Source: Litorimonas sp051251645
GTDB lineage: Bacteria > Pseudomonadota > Alphaproteobacteria > Caulobacterales > Maricaulaceae
DNA length: 64,000 bases
Direction: 5' to 3'
Assembly (NCBI GenBank): GCA_051251645.1
Contig: JBPOEY010000003.1
Coordinates: 186,001-250,000 of the forward strand
Shown: positions 7,478-15,748 of the stretch, in pieces
How the letters are laid out: every line of letters starts with the position of its first letter
Numbering within the stretch: the first letter of the stretch is position 1
Translations under genes and position numbers: made by a program
The notes under the pieces: generated by a model
What the model was told of the DNA's origin: nothing
The model's database searches: none
Seen by the model: the letters and a program-made list of their open reading frames with translations, nothing else

Positions 7478-8386
7478 ATGCCTTTTTCACCGAATTTGCC
7501 GCGTATCTTCTTCTCGAAGATGGGCAATCAACAATTACGCACGGCGATTTGGACGGGACGGGATAAGGGCTTCGGCAAGCGTACGCCGCTGTTATTCTTC
7601 AATGGTATTGGCGCGAACCTTGAAATTGCGCAGTTGTTTGCAGATACATTTACGGGCCGCGATATCATCACCTTTGACATGCCGGGTATCGGCGGATCGC
7701 CCGATCCGACTTTTCCCTATCGTCCGTGGTGGGTCGCCAAGGCGGCCAAGAAAATCCTGCGAGAGAATGGCTATCACCGCGTCGATGTGCTCGGCGTGAG
7801 CTGGGGCGGCGGTCCCGCGCAGCAATTTGCCTGGCAGAATAAATCGATGACACGCCGCCTGATTCTGTGCGCGACGACGCCGGGCTGGACGATGGTGCCC
7901 GGCAATCCCAAAGCGCTGTCCAAGATGATGTCGCCCAAGCGCTATATCGACCGGGATTTCCTCAAGAAGAATTTCGAGACACTCTATGGCGACGCGGCGA
8001 GTAAATCCGATGACTTCGCCGTCAATATGGTGCCGCCCTCCGTCAAAGGCTATTTGTTCCAGCTCTCCGCCATGATCGGCTGGTCGTCGATTCCGATTGC
8101 GCGGCGTATTCGCGCACGGACGCTCATTATTATGGGCGACAAGGATCATATTGTCCCCGTCATTAATGGCCGCATTTTGCATGCAATGTATCGTCGATCC
8201 CGGATGGAAGTGATCGAGGGCGCGGGACATTTGTTCTTGCTGACGCGGCGTGAGGAAACGGTCGAAATCATCCGTGATTTCTTCGGTGAACCGGAGATGC
8301 CGATGGATCATGCCGAGCCCGTCGAAGTGCCGTCCGTTGCGGCGAGCTTTAATCATGCTAATGATCGTAAGGCCGCGCGTGCATAA
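7478..8386 (+). CDS. alpha/beta hydrolase, intracellular poly(3-hydroxyalkanoate) depolymerase type
   Basis: Alpha/beta-fold hydrolase of the kind that mobilises medium-chain polyhydroxyalkanoate granules in Pseudomonas (PhaZ). Seen directly: oxyanion region FFNGIGANLE, GRDIITFDMPGIGGS, nucleophile elbow LGVSWGGGPAQQ, an acidic residue in MGDKDHIVP, and the histidine in EGAGHLFLLT. At 302 residues it is a little longer than the usual ~280. I chose ATG 7478 because AGGAAAG lies 9 bases upstream; the frame is open back to 7382. The phasin and PhaD-like genes that follow support a role on PHA granules, though a lipase or other esterase cannot be excluded. Confidence 0.85.
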   Translation: MPFSPNLPRIFFSKMGNQQLRTAIWTGRDKGFGKRTPLLFFNGIGANLEIAQLFADTFTGRDIITFDMPGIGGSPDPTFPYRPWWVAKAAKKILRENGYHRVDVLGVSWGGGPAQQFAWQNKSMTRRLILCATTPGWTMVPGNPKALSKMMSPKRYIDRDFLKKNFETLYGDAASKSDDFAVNMVPPSVKGYLFQLSAMIGWSSIPIARRIRARTLIIMGDKDHIVPVINGRILHAMYRRSRMEVIEGAGHLFLLTRREETVEIIRDFFGEPEMPMDHAEPVEVPSVAASFNHANDRKAARA

Positions 8387-8412
8387 ACCCGTTTTTTAAA
8401 TAGGAGCCGACC

Positions 8413-8934
8413 ATGACCGATAAGAAATCCAAAAACACGACCGATGTCGCAAGACGTATCTGGCTCGCAGGGATCGGCGCTTATGGGAAAGCTTTCGAAG
8501 AGGGGCGCGAACGGGTCCGGGGGCTGAGCCACAATTTGAGCGAGTCGACGTCTGACGCTTTTGAGACTTTGGCTGAAAAAGGCGAGAAGATCGAAACCGC
8601 TGCCAAGGTCAAAGGCGCGCAATTGGCTGGTAAAGCGTCCGATTTGGGTGATGATCTGCAATCCACGCTCGGCCTTGAAGACCGTATCGCCGCGATGCGC
8701 AATCGCCTGTCCGGGCATGGATCAGATGATCGTCATGACGCGATTGAAGCGCGCCTCACCAGTATTGAAGCGAAATTGGACAAGCTGTTAAAAGCGAAGA
8801 CTCCTGCCAAAGCCCCGGCCAAGAAACGCGCGACGACGACGCGGACGAAGAAGGCTCCCGTGAAGAAAGCGCCGGTCAAAAAAGCGCCAGCCAAAAAGGC
8901 GCCTGCCAAAACAACCGCGAAGAAATCCTCCTGA
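8413..8934 (+). CDS. phasin-like PHA granule protein with histone-H1-like tail
   Basis: A 173-residue granule-associated protein. The N-terminal part (about 10-120) is amphipathic helix with the phasin-like start VARRIWLAGIGAYGKAFEEG, typical of the PhaI/PhaF family. Residues about 128-173 are an Ala/Lys/Pro-rich tail of KAPVKK and KAPAKK repeats, like that of PhaF, which is known in Pseudomonas to bind DNA and help partition granules. An AGGAG site lies upstream of the ATG. It sits 26 bases after the hydrolase and 19 bases before the PhaD-like regulator. Confidence 0.88.
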   Translation: MTDKKSKNTTDVARRIWLAGIGAYGKAFEEGRERVRGLSHNLSESTSDAFETLAEKGEKIETAAKVKGAQLAGKASDLGDDLQSTLGLEDRIAAMRNRLSGHGSDDRHDAIEARLTSIEAKLDKLLKAKTPAKAPAKKRATTTRTKKAPVKKAPVKKAPAKKAPAKTTAKKSS

Positions 8935-8953
8935 TTTGTGTTAAGGTTACGCT

Positions 8954-9601
8954 GTGACCGAGCGCTCTAAAACGAAGGATACGATCCTGCGCACCTCGCT
9001 CGCCCTCTTCAATGAAGAGGGTGAACATGCGGTCAGCTCAGTCGATATTGCCTCTGTCATCGGCATCTCGCCGGGTAATCTCTATTACCATTATAAAGGC
9101 AAAGAGCCGATCATCCGCGAGCTGTTTGCGGATTTTGAGGTCGAGATACGGCAGGTCCTGTCCGCGACGGTCAATGAGCCATTGGCGCTGCAAGATAATT
9201 GGGTGTTCCTCTATATTATCTTTGAGGAAATTTGGGACTTCCGGTTTTTCTACCGTAACCCGACCGAACTGCTCGACCGCGTGCCCGAATTAAAAGGCCC
9301 CTTTTCGCGGCTGCTCGCGCTCAAAGAACGCACCGCTTTTTCGCTCCTGTCCGACCTAGAAGACGGCGGGCATTTGGAATTTGGTGAAAGCGAGAAAGCA
9401 TCACTGTCGGCGCGGCTGGCGCAGCATTTTACCTTCTGGCTGCAATATTATCAGCTCCGCGAAGGCAGCGAGCCCGGGGCGGGTCCGACGAAAGAATTGA
9501 TTGATCGCGGCGTCTATCAGAGCCTGTCGATGATTACGCCATACTGGGCGCACGGCGAAGGGTTCGCAGATTTGTTACGCGAAACGGGGCAAGAGGTATG
9601 A
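8954..9601 (+). CDS. phaD: TetR-family regulator, PhaD-like
   Basis: A 215-residue TetR-type repressor or activator. The N-terminal helix-turn-helix is clear: TILRTSLALFNEEGEHAVSS, then IASVIGISPGNLYYHYKGKE, characteristic of TetR proteins and close to PhaD, which controls phasin and PHA genes in pseudomonads. The start is a GTG at 8954, 19 bases after the phasin stop. The remaining ~150 residues are the helical ligand domain. It probably governs this PHA locus; that is inference from position and family. Confidence 0.8.
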   Translation: MTERSKTKDTILRTSLALFNEEGEHAVSSVDIASVIGISPGNLYYHYKGKEPIIRELFADFEVEIRQVLSATVNEPLALQDNWVFLYIIFEEIWDFRFFYRNPTELLDRVPELKGPFSRLLALKERTAFSLLSDLEDGGHLEFGESEKASLSARLAQHFTFWLQYYQLREGSEPGAGPTKELIDRGVYQSLSMITPYWAHGEGFADLLRETGQEV

Positions 9602-9659
9602 ACCGGAGGTGAATATGCGGATCAGCTTGGCCTCAGTCTTGCGTGTGTAGGGAGCATCT

Positions 9660-10991
9660 ATGATCCGATTGTCGATTATCCTCCCCGCCGTCGTCTTGCT
9701 GATGGCGCCCTGCGCCTTGGCACAGACTTATGAAACCGGATCACAGAGGATCGGCGAACCCCGTTCTTTTGCACAATTCGGGGATGATGATGTCGGGTTT
9801 ACCACTCTCTCGCCCGCACAAATCGCGGATGACGTCACAACAGGATTTAACCCTCGGACTGGCGCGAAAGAATATCTCGCGCCGACATTTGATCCGTTTG
9901 AAGAGGATGACGCGCTAGCCGGCACGGTTAGCCTGCGGAGCACCGAAGGCGCGCGCGACCTCAATGGTGACCCTGTTGTGGATGGTGTCCTGCTTGATGT
10001 GTCATTATTCTATACGGATGTCGGGGATCGGCATTTTGGCCTGACCCGCGATGCGTTGTTCCTCAATGGCGACCCCATTCCGATCGTTTTGCGCGATAGT
10101 CGTGAATTGGAATGTTCCGCGCGCGTGACAGAACGGGTTTATCGGTATGACCGTTATGATGATCGCTATGCCAATCGGTATATTTGGATGCGCCCGAATT
10201 ACCGCGGCCATCGGGGATTTTCTTATCAGGGCTTTGGCGGCCGTTGGAACGGCTACGGGACAACACGGCCACGGCGACGGTCGAGACCACGCTCACATCC
10301 AAGGGTCAATCCAAGGGCAATGCCAAGGTCACATCCCAGACCGCGACCACAGTCTCACCCTGTCACACCGACACCTTATTACCCGCATTCGGACCCCCGC
10401 ATTGATGGTGAGCCGCAGATCCGTCCTCGCCCGAGGTTTGATCGCCCCCGTTCCGATCGTTCAAGGTTAGATCGTCGTGGCAAGGATTTACCGACAACAA
10501 CCGTGACGCCCAATCCGCGTCGGATCGCGCCGCCGCCCCGTACACGCCGCGCCGAACCGACAACGCCGAGACCGACACCGCGTCCGGAACCACGGATTGT
10601 AACGCCCCAACCGGTGCCAACACCAAGACCTGCGCCGCCGCCCCGTCCACGTTCAACCCCGAAACGGCGTGAGGCGCCCGCCGTGTCGAGTCGCAACGCG
10701 CCTGTCAAAAGTCGTGAGCGATCGCGCGTGGATCATGAAATGTTTCCGGGCGATGGTTATAATGACGCGATTGTTGTCAGCTCACAAAGAGACTGTGCGC
10801 GAGAAGATCAGCTTACGGTCTTCATCTCCCATGACCGTCTTGATGCGGCGCGTTTCGATGGGTTGACGCTGATCCTGCGTGACGTGACCTATGATCCGCG
10901 GTCCGGACAAACGACGGTTTATGATGAGCGTCCGCTGTATATTCCGCCAAATTATATTGAGGGATTCCGCCTCGCGACATCACGGCCCTGA
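9660..10991 (+). CDS. exported Pro/Arg-rich protein, unknown function
   Basis: A 443-residue protein with a signal peptide (hydrophobic stretch ending CALAQ, about residues 1-22). Residues about 23-195 form one ordinary-looking domain, and the C-terminal ~85 residues (from about 360) another, with a Cys in RDCAREDQLTV. Between them lies a ~150-residue low-complexity region almost wholly of Pro, Arg, Ser, His and Thr, partly encoded by short ~12-base tandem units around 10290-10345. The frame stays open across it. I recognise no family. The basic linker could contact cell-wall polymers, membranes or nucleic acid in the envelope; this is speculative. Confidence 0.75.
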   Translation: MIRLSIILPAVVLLMAPCALAQTYETGSQRIGEPRSFAQFGDDDVGFTTLSPAQIADDVTTGFNPRTGAKEYLAPTFDPFEEDDALAGTVSLRSTEGARDLNGDPVVDGVLLDVSLFYTDVGDRHFGLTRDALFLNGDPIPIVLRDSRELECSARVTERVYRYDRYDDRYANRYIWMRPNYRGHRGFSYQGFGGRWNGYGTTRPRRRSRPRSHPRVNPRAMPRSHPRPRPQSHPVTPTPYYPHSDPRIDGEPQIRPRPRFDRPRSDRSRLDRRGKDLPTTTVTPNPRRIAPPPRTRRAEPTTPRPTPRPEPRIVTPQPVPTPRPAPPPRPRSTPKRREAPAVSSRNAPVKSRERSRVDHEMFPGDGYNDAIVVSSQRDCAREDQLTVFISHDRLDAARFDGLTLILRDVTYDPRSGQTTVYDERPLYIPPNYIEGFRLATSRP

Positions 10992-11112
10992 ATGGTCTGG
11001 CACTGCCTTTGCAAGTCTCGCATTGAACCCAACGCTTAGTCCCACGATAGCGCATAAAGGGTCCCAAAATGATGGTCTTGCTCCCACGCGGCCATCAGTA
11101 TGCGAATGAGTT

Positions 11113-11142
11113 AAACCCCGCCTTCCACGTGGGGTTTTTCTT
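11113..11142 (+). terminator. rho-independent terminator
   Basis: AAACCCC at 11113-11119 pairs with GGGGTTT at 11131-11137 and is followed by a T-rich run (TTTTTCTTT). It lies 120 bases after the Pro/Arg-rich protein and before the acyl-CoA synthetase, so it separates the two transcripts. Confidence 0.8.
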
Positions 11143-11196
11143 TGTCGAGACTTCCCCTAAGGACGTCTCAAAATAACCACGATTTCGGGAAGTATC

Positions 11197-12987
11197 ATGC
11201 TGTCTACACTCAAACGCGAAGCGAAATATGTGTCGGGTATGTTGCGGATGCTCAAATCGGTCAAACAGGTCGATGCGGCGTCGAACCATCTCTTGGCGGA
11301 CGAGCTGGAGATGCGGGTTGATGCCTTTGGTCCGAATATCGCCTTCATCGAAGGGGACCGGACATGGACTTTTGATCAGACGGAAGATTACGCCAATCGC
11401 GTCGCGGGATGGTGCGAAGCGAACGAAATCAAAAAAGGCGACACAGTCGCGATCTTCGTGAGTAATCGCTTGGAATATGTCGCGCTTTGGTTTGGTTTGA
11501 CCAAACGGGGTGTTATCCCCGCACTGATTAATTTCCAACTCGCCGGCAGCGCTCTCGCCCATTGTGTCAATATTAGCGAAACCGCGCATATTATTGTCGA
11601 TCTCGATCTAATCGAAAACTGGGACAGTGCTCGCGAACATCTTGATGATGGTCTGACCGAGTGGGGCGCGTTCGGTGATGCGCCTGATACGATGCAGCCC
11701 TTTGATGGCGCGTTGCTCGATATCGTCCCAAATCGTCCCGCCAAAGAGGTTCGGGGCGATGTCAAAGCCGGCGAACAGGGCATGAAAATGTTCACGTCTG
11801 GCACGACGGGACTCCCGAAGGCCGCCAAGGTAACTCATGTCCGCGCGCAAAATTATATGCGCGGTCTGGGCGCGGGCGCGAAAGCCACCGCCCAAGACCG
11901 GATGATGTTGGTGCTTCCCTTATATCATGCGACGGGTGGTTTGGTCGGCATGGGCGCGGCGTTTTCAAACGGTGGCGCGAGTATTATTTTGCCGAAATTC
12001 AGCGCGTCAACGTTTTGGGACGATGCCGTGAATTATGGGGCGACCATGTTCACCTACGTGGGTGAGCTGTGTCGCTTCCTGCTGTCGACGCCGCCTCATC
12101 CTTTGGAACGTGCGCATAAGATTCAATGGATTGTTGGCAATGGCCTGCGTCCAGAAGTCTGGGAAAGCTTCGTGTCCCGCTTTAATATTCCTCACGTCAT
12201 CGAATTTTACGGCGCGACGGAAGGCAATGTCAGCCTGATTAATTTGGACGGTCCTGTCGGCGCCGTGGGACGCGTCCCGTCCTATCTGAAATGGAAGTTC
12301 AATATTGATATCATCCGTTATGATGTCGAAACGGGCGAAAACCCGCGCGGGTCAGACGGTTTTGCTTTGCGGGCCGATGATGATGAAGTGGGCGAGGTTA
12401 TCGGCGAAATTCGGGAAGATGACGCCCGTTTCCGCTTTGATGGCTACGAGACCAAAGAAGCGACGCAAAAGAAAATTCTGCGCAATGTGTTTAAACCGGG
12501 TGATGCGTGGTTCCGCACGGGCGACCTGATGAAACGGGACGGCCACGGCTATTATTACTTCATGGACCGGGTCGGTGATACGTTCCGCTGGAAAGCAGAA
12601 AATGTCGCAACCAATGAAGTCGCGGGCGTTTTGTCTGGATTTGCAGGCGTGACGCAGGCCAATGTCTATGGTGTCGAAGTCCCAGGTTATGATGGCCGTG
12701 CCGGCATGGCGTCGATCGTGTCCGATGCGCCACCGAACCTCGAAGAATTGAAAGCCTATTTGGATAAAGAGCTGCCGCACTATGCTCGCCCTGTCTTCCT
12801 GCGGTTGAGTCAAGAATCTGAAACAACATCGACCTTCAAATTTAAGAAGACAAATTTGGTCAAGGCCGGGTTTGATCCGGAGCGGATTAGTGAGCCTGTC
12901 TACTATTGTAATCCGCAATCCAAATCCTATGAGTTGATTGATGCGGACACATTCGTGAAAATCAATAATGGGACCATCCGACTTTGA
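11197..12987 (+). CDS. FATP-type long-chain acyl-CoA synthetase
   Basis: AMP-forming fatty acyl-CoA ligase of the fatty-acid-transport-protein subfamily rather than classical FadD. Seen: the phosphate-binding loop MFTSGTTGLPKAAKVTH, FYGATEGNVSLINLDGPVGA, and the downstream signature YYYFMDRVGDTFRWKAENVA. Length 596 fits the subfamily. It activates long-chain fatty acids to CoA thioesters at the membrane, feeding beta-oxidation or lipid synthesis. Its stop overlaps the TTG start of the next gene. It begins a tightly packed eight-gene run to 18315. Confidence 0.93.
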   Translation: MLSTLKREAKYVSGMLRMLKSVKQVDAASNHLLADELEMRVDAFGPNIAFIEGDRTWTFDQTEDYANRVAGWCEANEIKKGDTVAIFVSNRLEYVALWFGLTKRGVIPALINFQLAGSALAHCVNISETAHIIVDLDLIENWDSAREHLDDGLTEWGAFGDAPDTMQPFDGALLDIVPNRPAKEVRGDVKAGEQGMKMFTSGTTGLPKAAKVTHVRAQNYMRGLGAGAKATAQDRMMLVLPLYHATGGLVGMGAAFSNGGASIILPKFSASTFWDDAVNYGATMFTYVGELCRFLLSTPPHPLERAHKIQWIVGNGLRPEVWESFVSRFNIPHVIEFYGATEGNVSLINLDGPVGAVGRVPSYLKWKFNIDIIRYDVETGENPRGSDGFALRADDDEVGEVIGEIREDDARFRFDGYETKEATQKKILRNVFKPGDAWFRTGDLMKRDGHGYYYFMDRVGDTFRWKAENVATNEVAGVLSGFAGVTQANVYGVEVPGYDGRAGMASIVSDAPPNLEELKAYLDKELPHYARPVFLRLSQESETTSTFKFKKTNLVKAGFDPERISEPVYYCNPQSKSYELIDADTFVKINNGTIRL

Positions 12988-13541
12988 AGACAGCGGACGA
13001 TATTCTCGCCTTTTGGTTCTCGGGTCCGGTTAAAGCGCGGTGGTATAATAGCACGCCAGAATTTGATGCGGATATCCTCTCGCAGTTTGGCGAGACGGTG
13101 CAAAGTTTAGCGAAAGGCCCGTTCCCGCATTCGACGTGGGAGGCGGACCCGCAATCCGCGTTGGCCTTGATTATCGCGCTAGATCAGTTTCCGCGGAACA
13201 TGTTCCGCGGCAAGCCTGAGGCATTCCAGTGGGATCCGCTCGCGCTCGGTGTCTCTAACCGCATGGTTGATAAGGGGTGGGACATGGATGTTCCCATCGA
13301 CCGCCGCGCCTTCGTCTACATGCCTTTCATGCACGCGGAAGATTTGGCGACGCAAAATCGCTGCGTTGAATTATCTGGCTCACGTTTGGACGATAAGGGC
13401 AGCACACTGCGCCATGCCAAAGCGCACCGCGATGTGATCGAACAATTCGGACGCTTCCCCTATCGCAACGCGACATTAGGTCGACAAAGCACGCCGGAGG
13501 AACGTCAGTTTCTTGAAAACGGCGGTTATAATCCGTCATGA
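12984..13541 (+). CDS. DUF924 family protein
   Basis: A 185-residue helical protein of the DUF924 family. Typical blocks are ILAFWFSGPVKARWY at the start, ALIIALDQFPRNMFRG near residue 70, and the RRAFVYMPFMHAEDLATQ segment. The biochemical role of the family is unknown; the fold is alpha-helical and TPR-like. Start is the TTG at 12984, overlapping the upstream TGA, so translation is probably coupled. It overlaps the next gene by 4 bases. Confidence 0.9.
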   Translation: MKTADDILAFWFSGPVKARWYNSTPEFDADILSQFGETVQSLAKGPFPHSTWEADPQSALALIIALDQFPRNMFRGKPEAFQWDPLALGVSNRMVDKGWDMDVPIDRRAFVYMPFMHAEDLATQNRCVELSGSRLDDKGSTLRHAKAHRDVIEQFGRFPYRNATLGRQSTPEERQFLENGGYNPS

Positions 13542-14149
13542 AGACCATCGGAGTTCTCATTTTTGATGATGTCGAGGAACTCGATTTCGTTGGTCCATGG
13601 GAAGTGTTCCAAATGGTCAACGAAGTCGCCCGGCATCGCGGCGAGGTAGAGCCGCTCTACAATCGCCTAATTTCGCGCGATGGCGGCGATATAACAGCCG
13701 TGAAAGGCATGCGCGTTGGCGCACATGCGTCCCTGTTAGATATTGATGCGCTCAACGTGTTGCTCGTGCCGGGCGGACACGGGGCCCGCGCCGTGATTGA
13801 AGACGCTGCTATCCTGCGTTGGATCGAGCGGATCGCACCGAGATGCGCGTGGGTAACGTCCGTCTGCACCGGGGCGTTTGTGCTCGCCAAAGTCGGATTG
13901 TTAGAAGGGCGTCGCGCCGCGACACATTGGGCAACGTTTGATGAGTTCGAAACACTGGGCCTCAAGGGCGAGCTTGTCCCGAATGTGCGTTACGTCAGAG
14001 ACGGCAATATTGTGACAGCGGCGGGCGTCTCCGCCGGGATCGACATGTCCCTGTGGCTCGTTGGGCAATGGTTTAGCCCGCAACTCTCGCGCGATGTGGC
14101 GCGCGCCATGCAATATGATCCCGTGCCACCTTACGCCGCCGACGTTTGA
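13538..14149 (+). CDS. DJ-1/PfpI family protein
   Basis: A 203-residue class-I glutamine-amidotransferase-like protein. The start VLIFDDVEELDFVGPWEVFQ and the nucleophile-elbow segment SVCTGAFVLAKVGLL, with the reactive cysteine, place it in the DJ-1/PfpI family near isonitrile-hydratase-like and transcription-regulator N-domain proteins. The following ATHWATFDEFETLG is also typical. Members act as glyoxalases, hydratases or redox-stress proteins, so the substrate cannot be assigned. Overlap with the previous gene is ATGA; the next gene starts 19 bases on. Confidence 0.88.
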   Translation: MKTIGVLIFDDVEELDFVGPWEVFQMVNEVARHRGEVEPLYNRLISRDGGDITAVKGMRVGAHASLLDIDALNVLLVPGGHGARAVIEDAAILRWIERIAPRCAWVTSVCTGAFVLAKVGLLEGRRAATHWATFDEFETLGLKGELVPNVRYVRDGNIVTAAGVSAGIDMSLWLVGQWFSPQLSRDVARAMQYDPVPPYAADV

Positions 14150-14168
14150 TCGCTATCTAAGCGAAGTG

Positions 14169-15116
14169 ATGACGCCCAGAACATTGATTGAGTCGCTCTC
14201 CGAAACACTGTCTGAACAGTTTTCGAAGCTGACTCCCGACGAGCAGTTCCTCGACAAATTCCAAGAGAATTTTCGGCGAATGACGCGGCGGTTTGATTCA
14301 CCGGGGCCGGAAGTGCGCGTCTGCGAAACCTTTGAGGTCGAGGGCGTTGAAGTCAGGCTCTTCGTGCCGTTCGGTCCGCTTCCGACTGTTGGGCCGACCA
14401 TTATCTATGTCCATGGCGGCGGTTTTGTGAGTTGCGACACACAAACTCACGAAGGTATTATCCGTCGTTTAGCCAATGCGTCTTTCTGCCGCGTGATTGC
14501 CGTCGAATATCGTCTGGCGCCGAAACATCCGTTTCCAGCGGCACCGGATGATGTGGAGACGGTGCTGAACTGGGCCCTGGCAGGGCGGGGCGAGTCGCGC
14601 GGGATTGACGCAAATAAGCTTGTCGTCGCAGGCGATAGTGCGGGCGGAAATATCGCGGCTTGGCTGGCGCAAAAATATCGCGACCGGATCAAGGCGCAAG
14701 TTTTGTTCTACCCTTTGATGCAATTGGTCGATGTCAAACCTGCCCATCCGGGACCGCAGGATTGGCTGCAAATTGGTACTGTCGCGCTAAAATATATTCA
14801 AGATCATTATGTCGCCGGCGCGGATGCGACCGACCCGAAAGTCTCGCCGCTTCTCGAAGAAAATCTCGACGGTCTACCGCCCGCCTATGTGCTGACCTGT
14901 GGGCTCGATCCGCTGCGCGATGAAGGCAAGCTTTATGCGGAGAAGTTAAAAGCCGCCGGGACGACCGTGGTGCAGCTTTATGAGAAGACCATGCCGCATG
15001 GGTTTCTCAATTTCGCCAAAGCGTTTCCGCGCGCCAATACCGTTCCGATTGAAGCGGCAGACTTTGTTCGCTCGCAATTCCCAAACCTGCCTCAAGGTAA
15101 GAAAGCCCGCCCATGA
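14169..15116 (+). CDS. HSL-family alpha/beta hydrolase (esterase/lipase)
   Basis: Hormone-sensitive-lipase-type esterase. The oxyanion signature VHGGGFVSCD, the nucleophile motif GDSAGGNIAAW, the acidic residue in TCGLDPLRDEG, and the histidine in MPHGFLNFAKAF are all present. I chose ATG 14169 (315 residues); the frame opens earlier at 14061 but that would run deep into the preceding gene. It overlaps the GST gene by ATGA. Together with the acyl-CoA synthetase it suggests that this operon handles acyl esters. Confidence 0.93.
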   Translation: MTPRTLIESLSETLSEQFSKLTPDEQFLDKFQENFRRMTRRFDSPGPEVRVCETFEVEGVEVRLFVPFGPLPTVGPTIIYVHGGGFVSCDTQTHEGIIRRLANASFCRVIAVEYRLAPKHPFPAAPDDVETVLNWALAGRGESRGIDANKLVVAGDSAGGNIAAWLAQKYRDRIKAQVLFYPLMQLVDVKPAHPGPQDWLQIGTVALKYIQDHYVAGADATDPKVSPLLEENLDGLPPAYVLTCGLDPLRDEGKLYAEKLKAAGTTVVQLYEKTMPHGFLNFAKAFPRANTVPIEAADFVRSQFPNLPQGKKARP

Positions 15117-15748
15117 CCACACTCTATTTCCATCCGATCTCAAATCCGTCGCTCTATCCGCTGTTTGTCGCCGAAGCGGCGGGCATCAAATATGAACGCA
15201 AAATGGTGAACTTGCAGACGCAGGAACAAAAGAGTGTTGACTATCTGGCCGTCAATCCGTTTGGCCGCGTTCCCGCGCTCGTTGATGATAATTTCGCGAT
15301 TGGCGAAAGCAGCGCAATCGGTCGTTATTTGGCACGGAAGTCCAAAAACGACATTTATTCAGAAGATCTGCGCGAAGCCGCTTTGATTGATCAATGGGTC
15401 GAATTTATCGTCCATCATATCCGTGCCAATGTCGCGCGGGTCCAGTTCAATCGGTTTATCGCCCCCATGATCGGAGAGCCGGTTGATGAAGCCTCCATTG
15501 CGCTGGGCGAAAAGTTCCTCGCGTCAAACCTGCCGCATGTTGAAGTCGCTTTATCGGGGGATGGCCACTTACACGGCGACCGTTTAACCTTGGCCGATAT
15601 TGCACTTGTTGCTGCGCTTGAGCCGCAACATACGGCCAAACTCAATCTGGAGGATTTCCCGATCCTGACGGAATGGTTGGAGACGATGCGTAAGCAGGAT
15701 TGGTACCAAGCTGTTCACACCCATTTCGGTGCGGAGATGGGACTATAG
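15113..15748 (+). CDS. glutathione S-transferase family protein
   Basis: A 211-residue GST. The thioredoxin-like N-domain begins LYFHPISNPSLYPLFVAEAAG with a serine/tyrosine pair near the usual catalytic position, and contains the cis-proline segment FGRVPALVDD followed by IGESSAIGRYL, which binds the gamma-glutamyl part of glutathione. The C-terminal helical domain carries LTLADIALVAAL. The substrate is unknown. Its 3' end overlaps the SelO frame. Confidence 0.92.
   Translation: MTTLYFHPISNPSLYPLFVAEAAGIKYERKMVNLQTQEQKSVDYLAVNPFGRVPALVDDNFAIGESSAIGRYLARKSKNDIYSEDLREAALIDQWVEFIVHHIRANVARVQFNRFIAPMIGEPVDEASIALGEKFLASNLPHVEVALSGDGHLHGDRLTLADIALVAALEPQHTAKLNLEDFPILTEWLETMRKQDWYQAVHTHFGAEMGL

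Noticed and set aside
10063..10708. several 70-110 codon frames on both strands in the Pro/Arg-rich gene
   Set aside because: Low-complexity GC-rich DNA leaves all frames open; only the 9660 frame has a signal peptide and continues on both sides.
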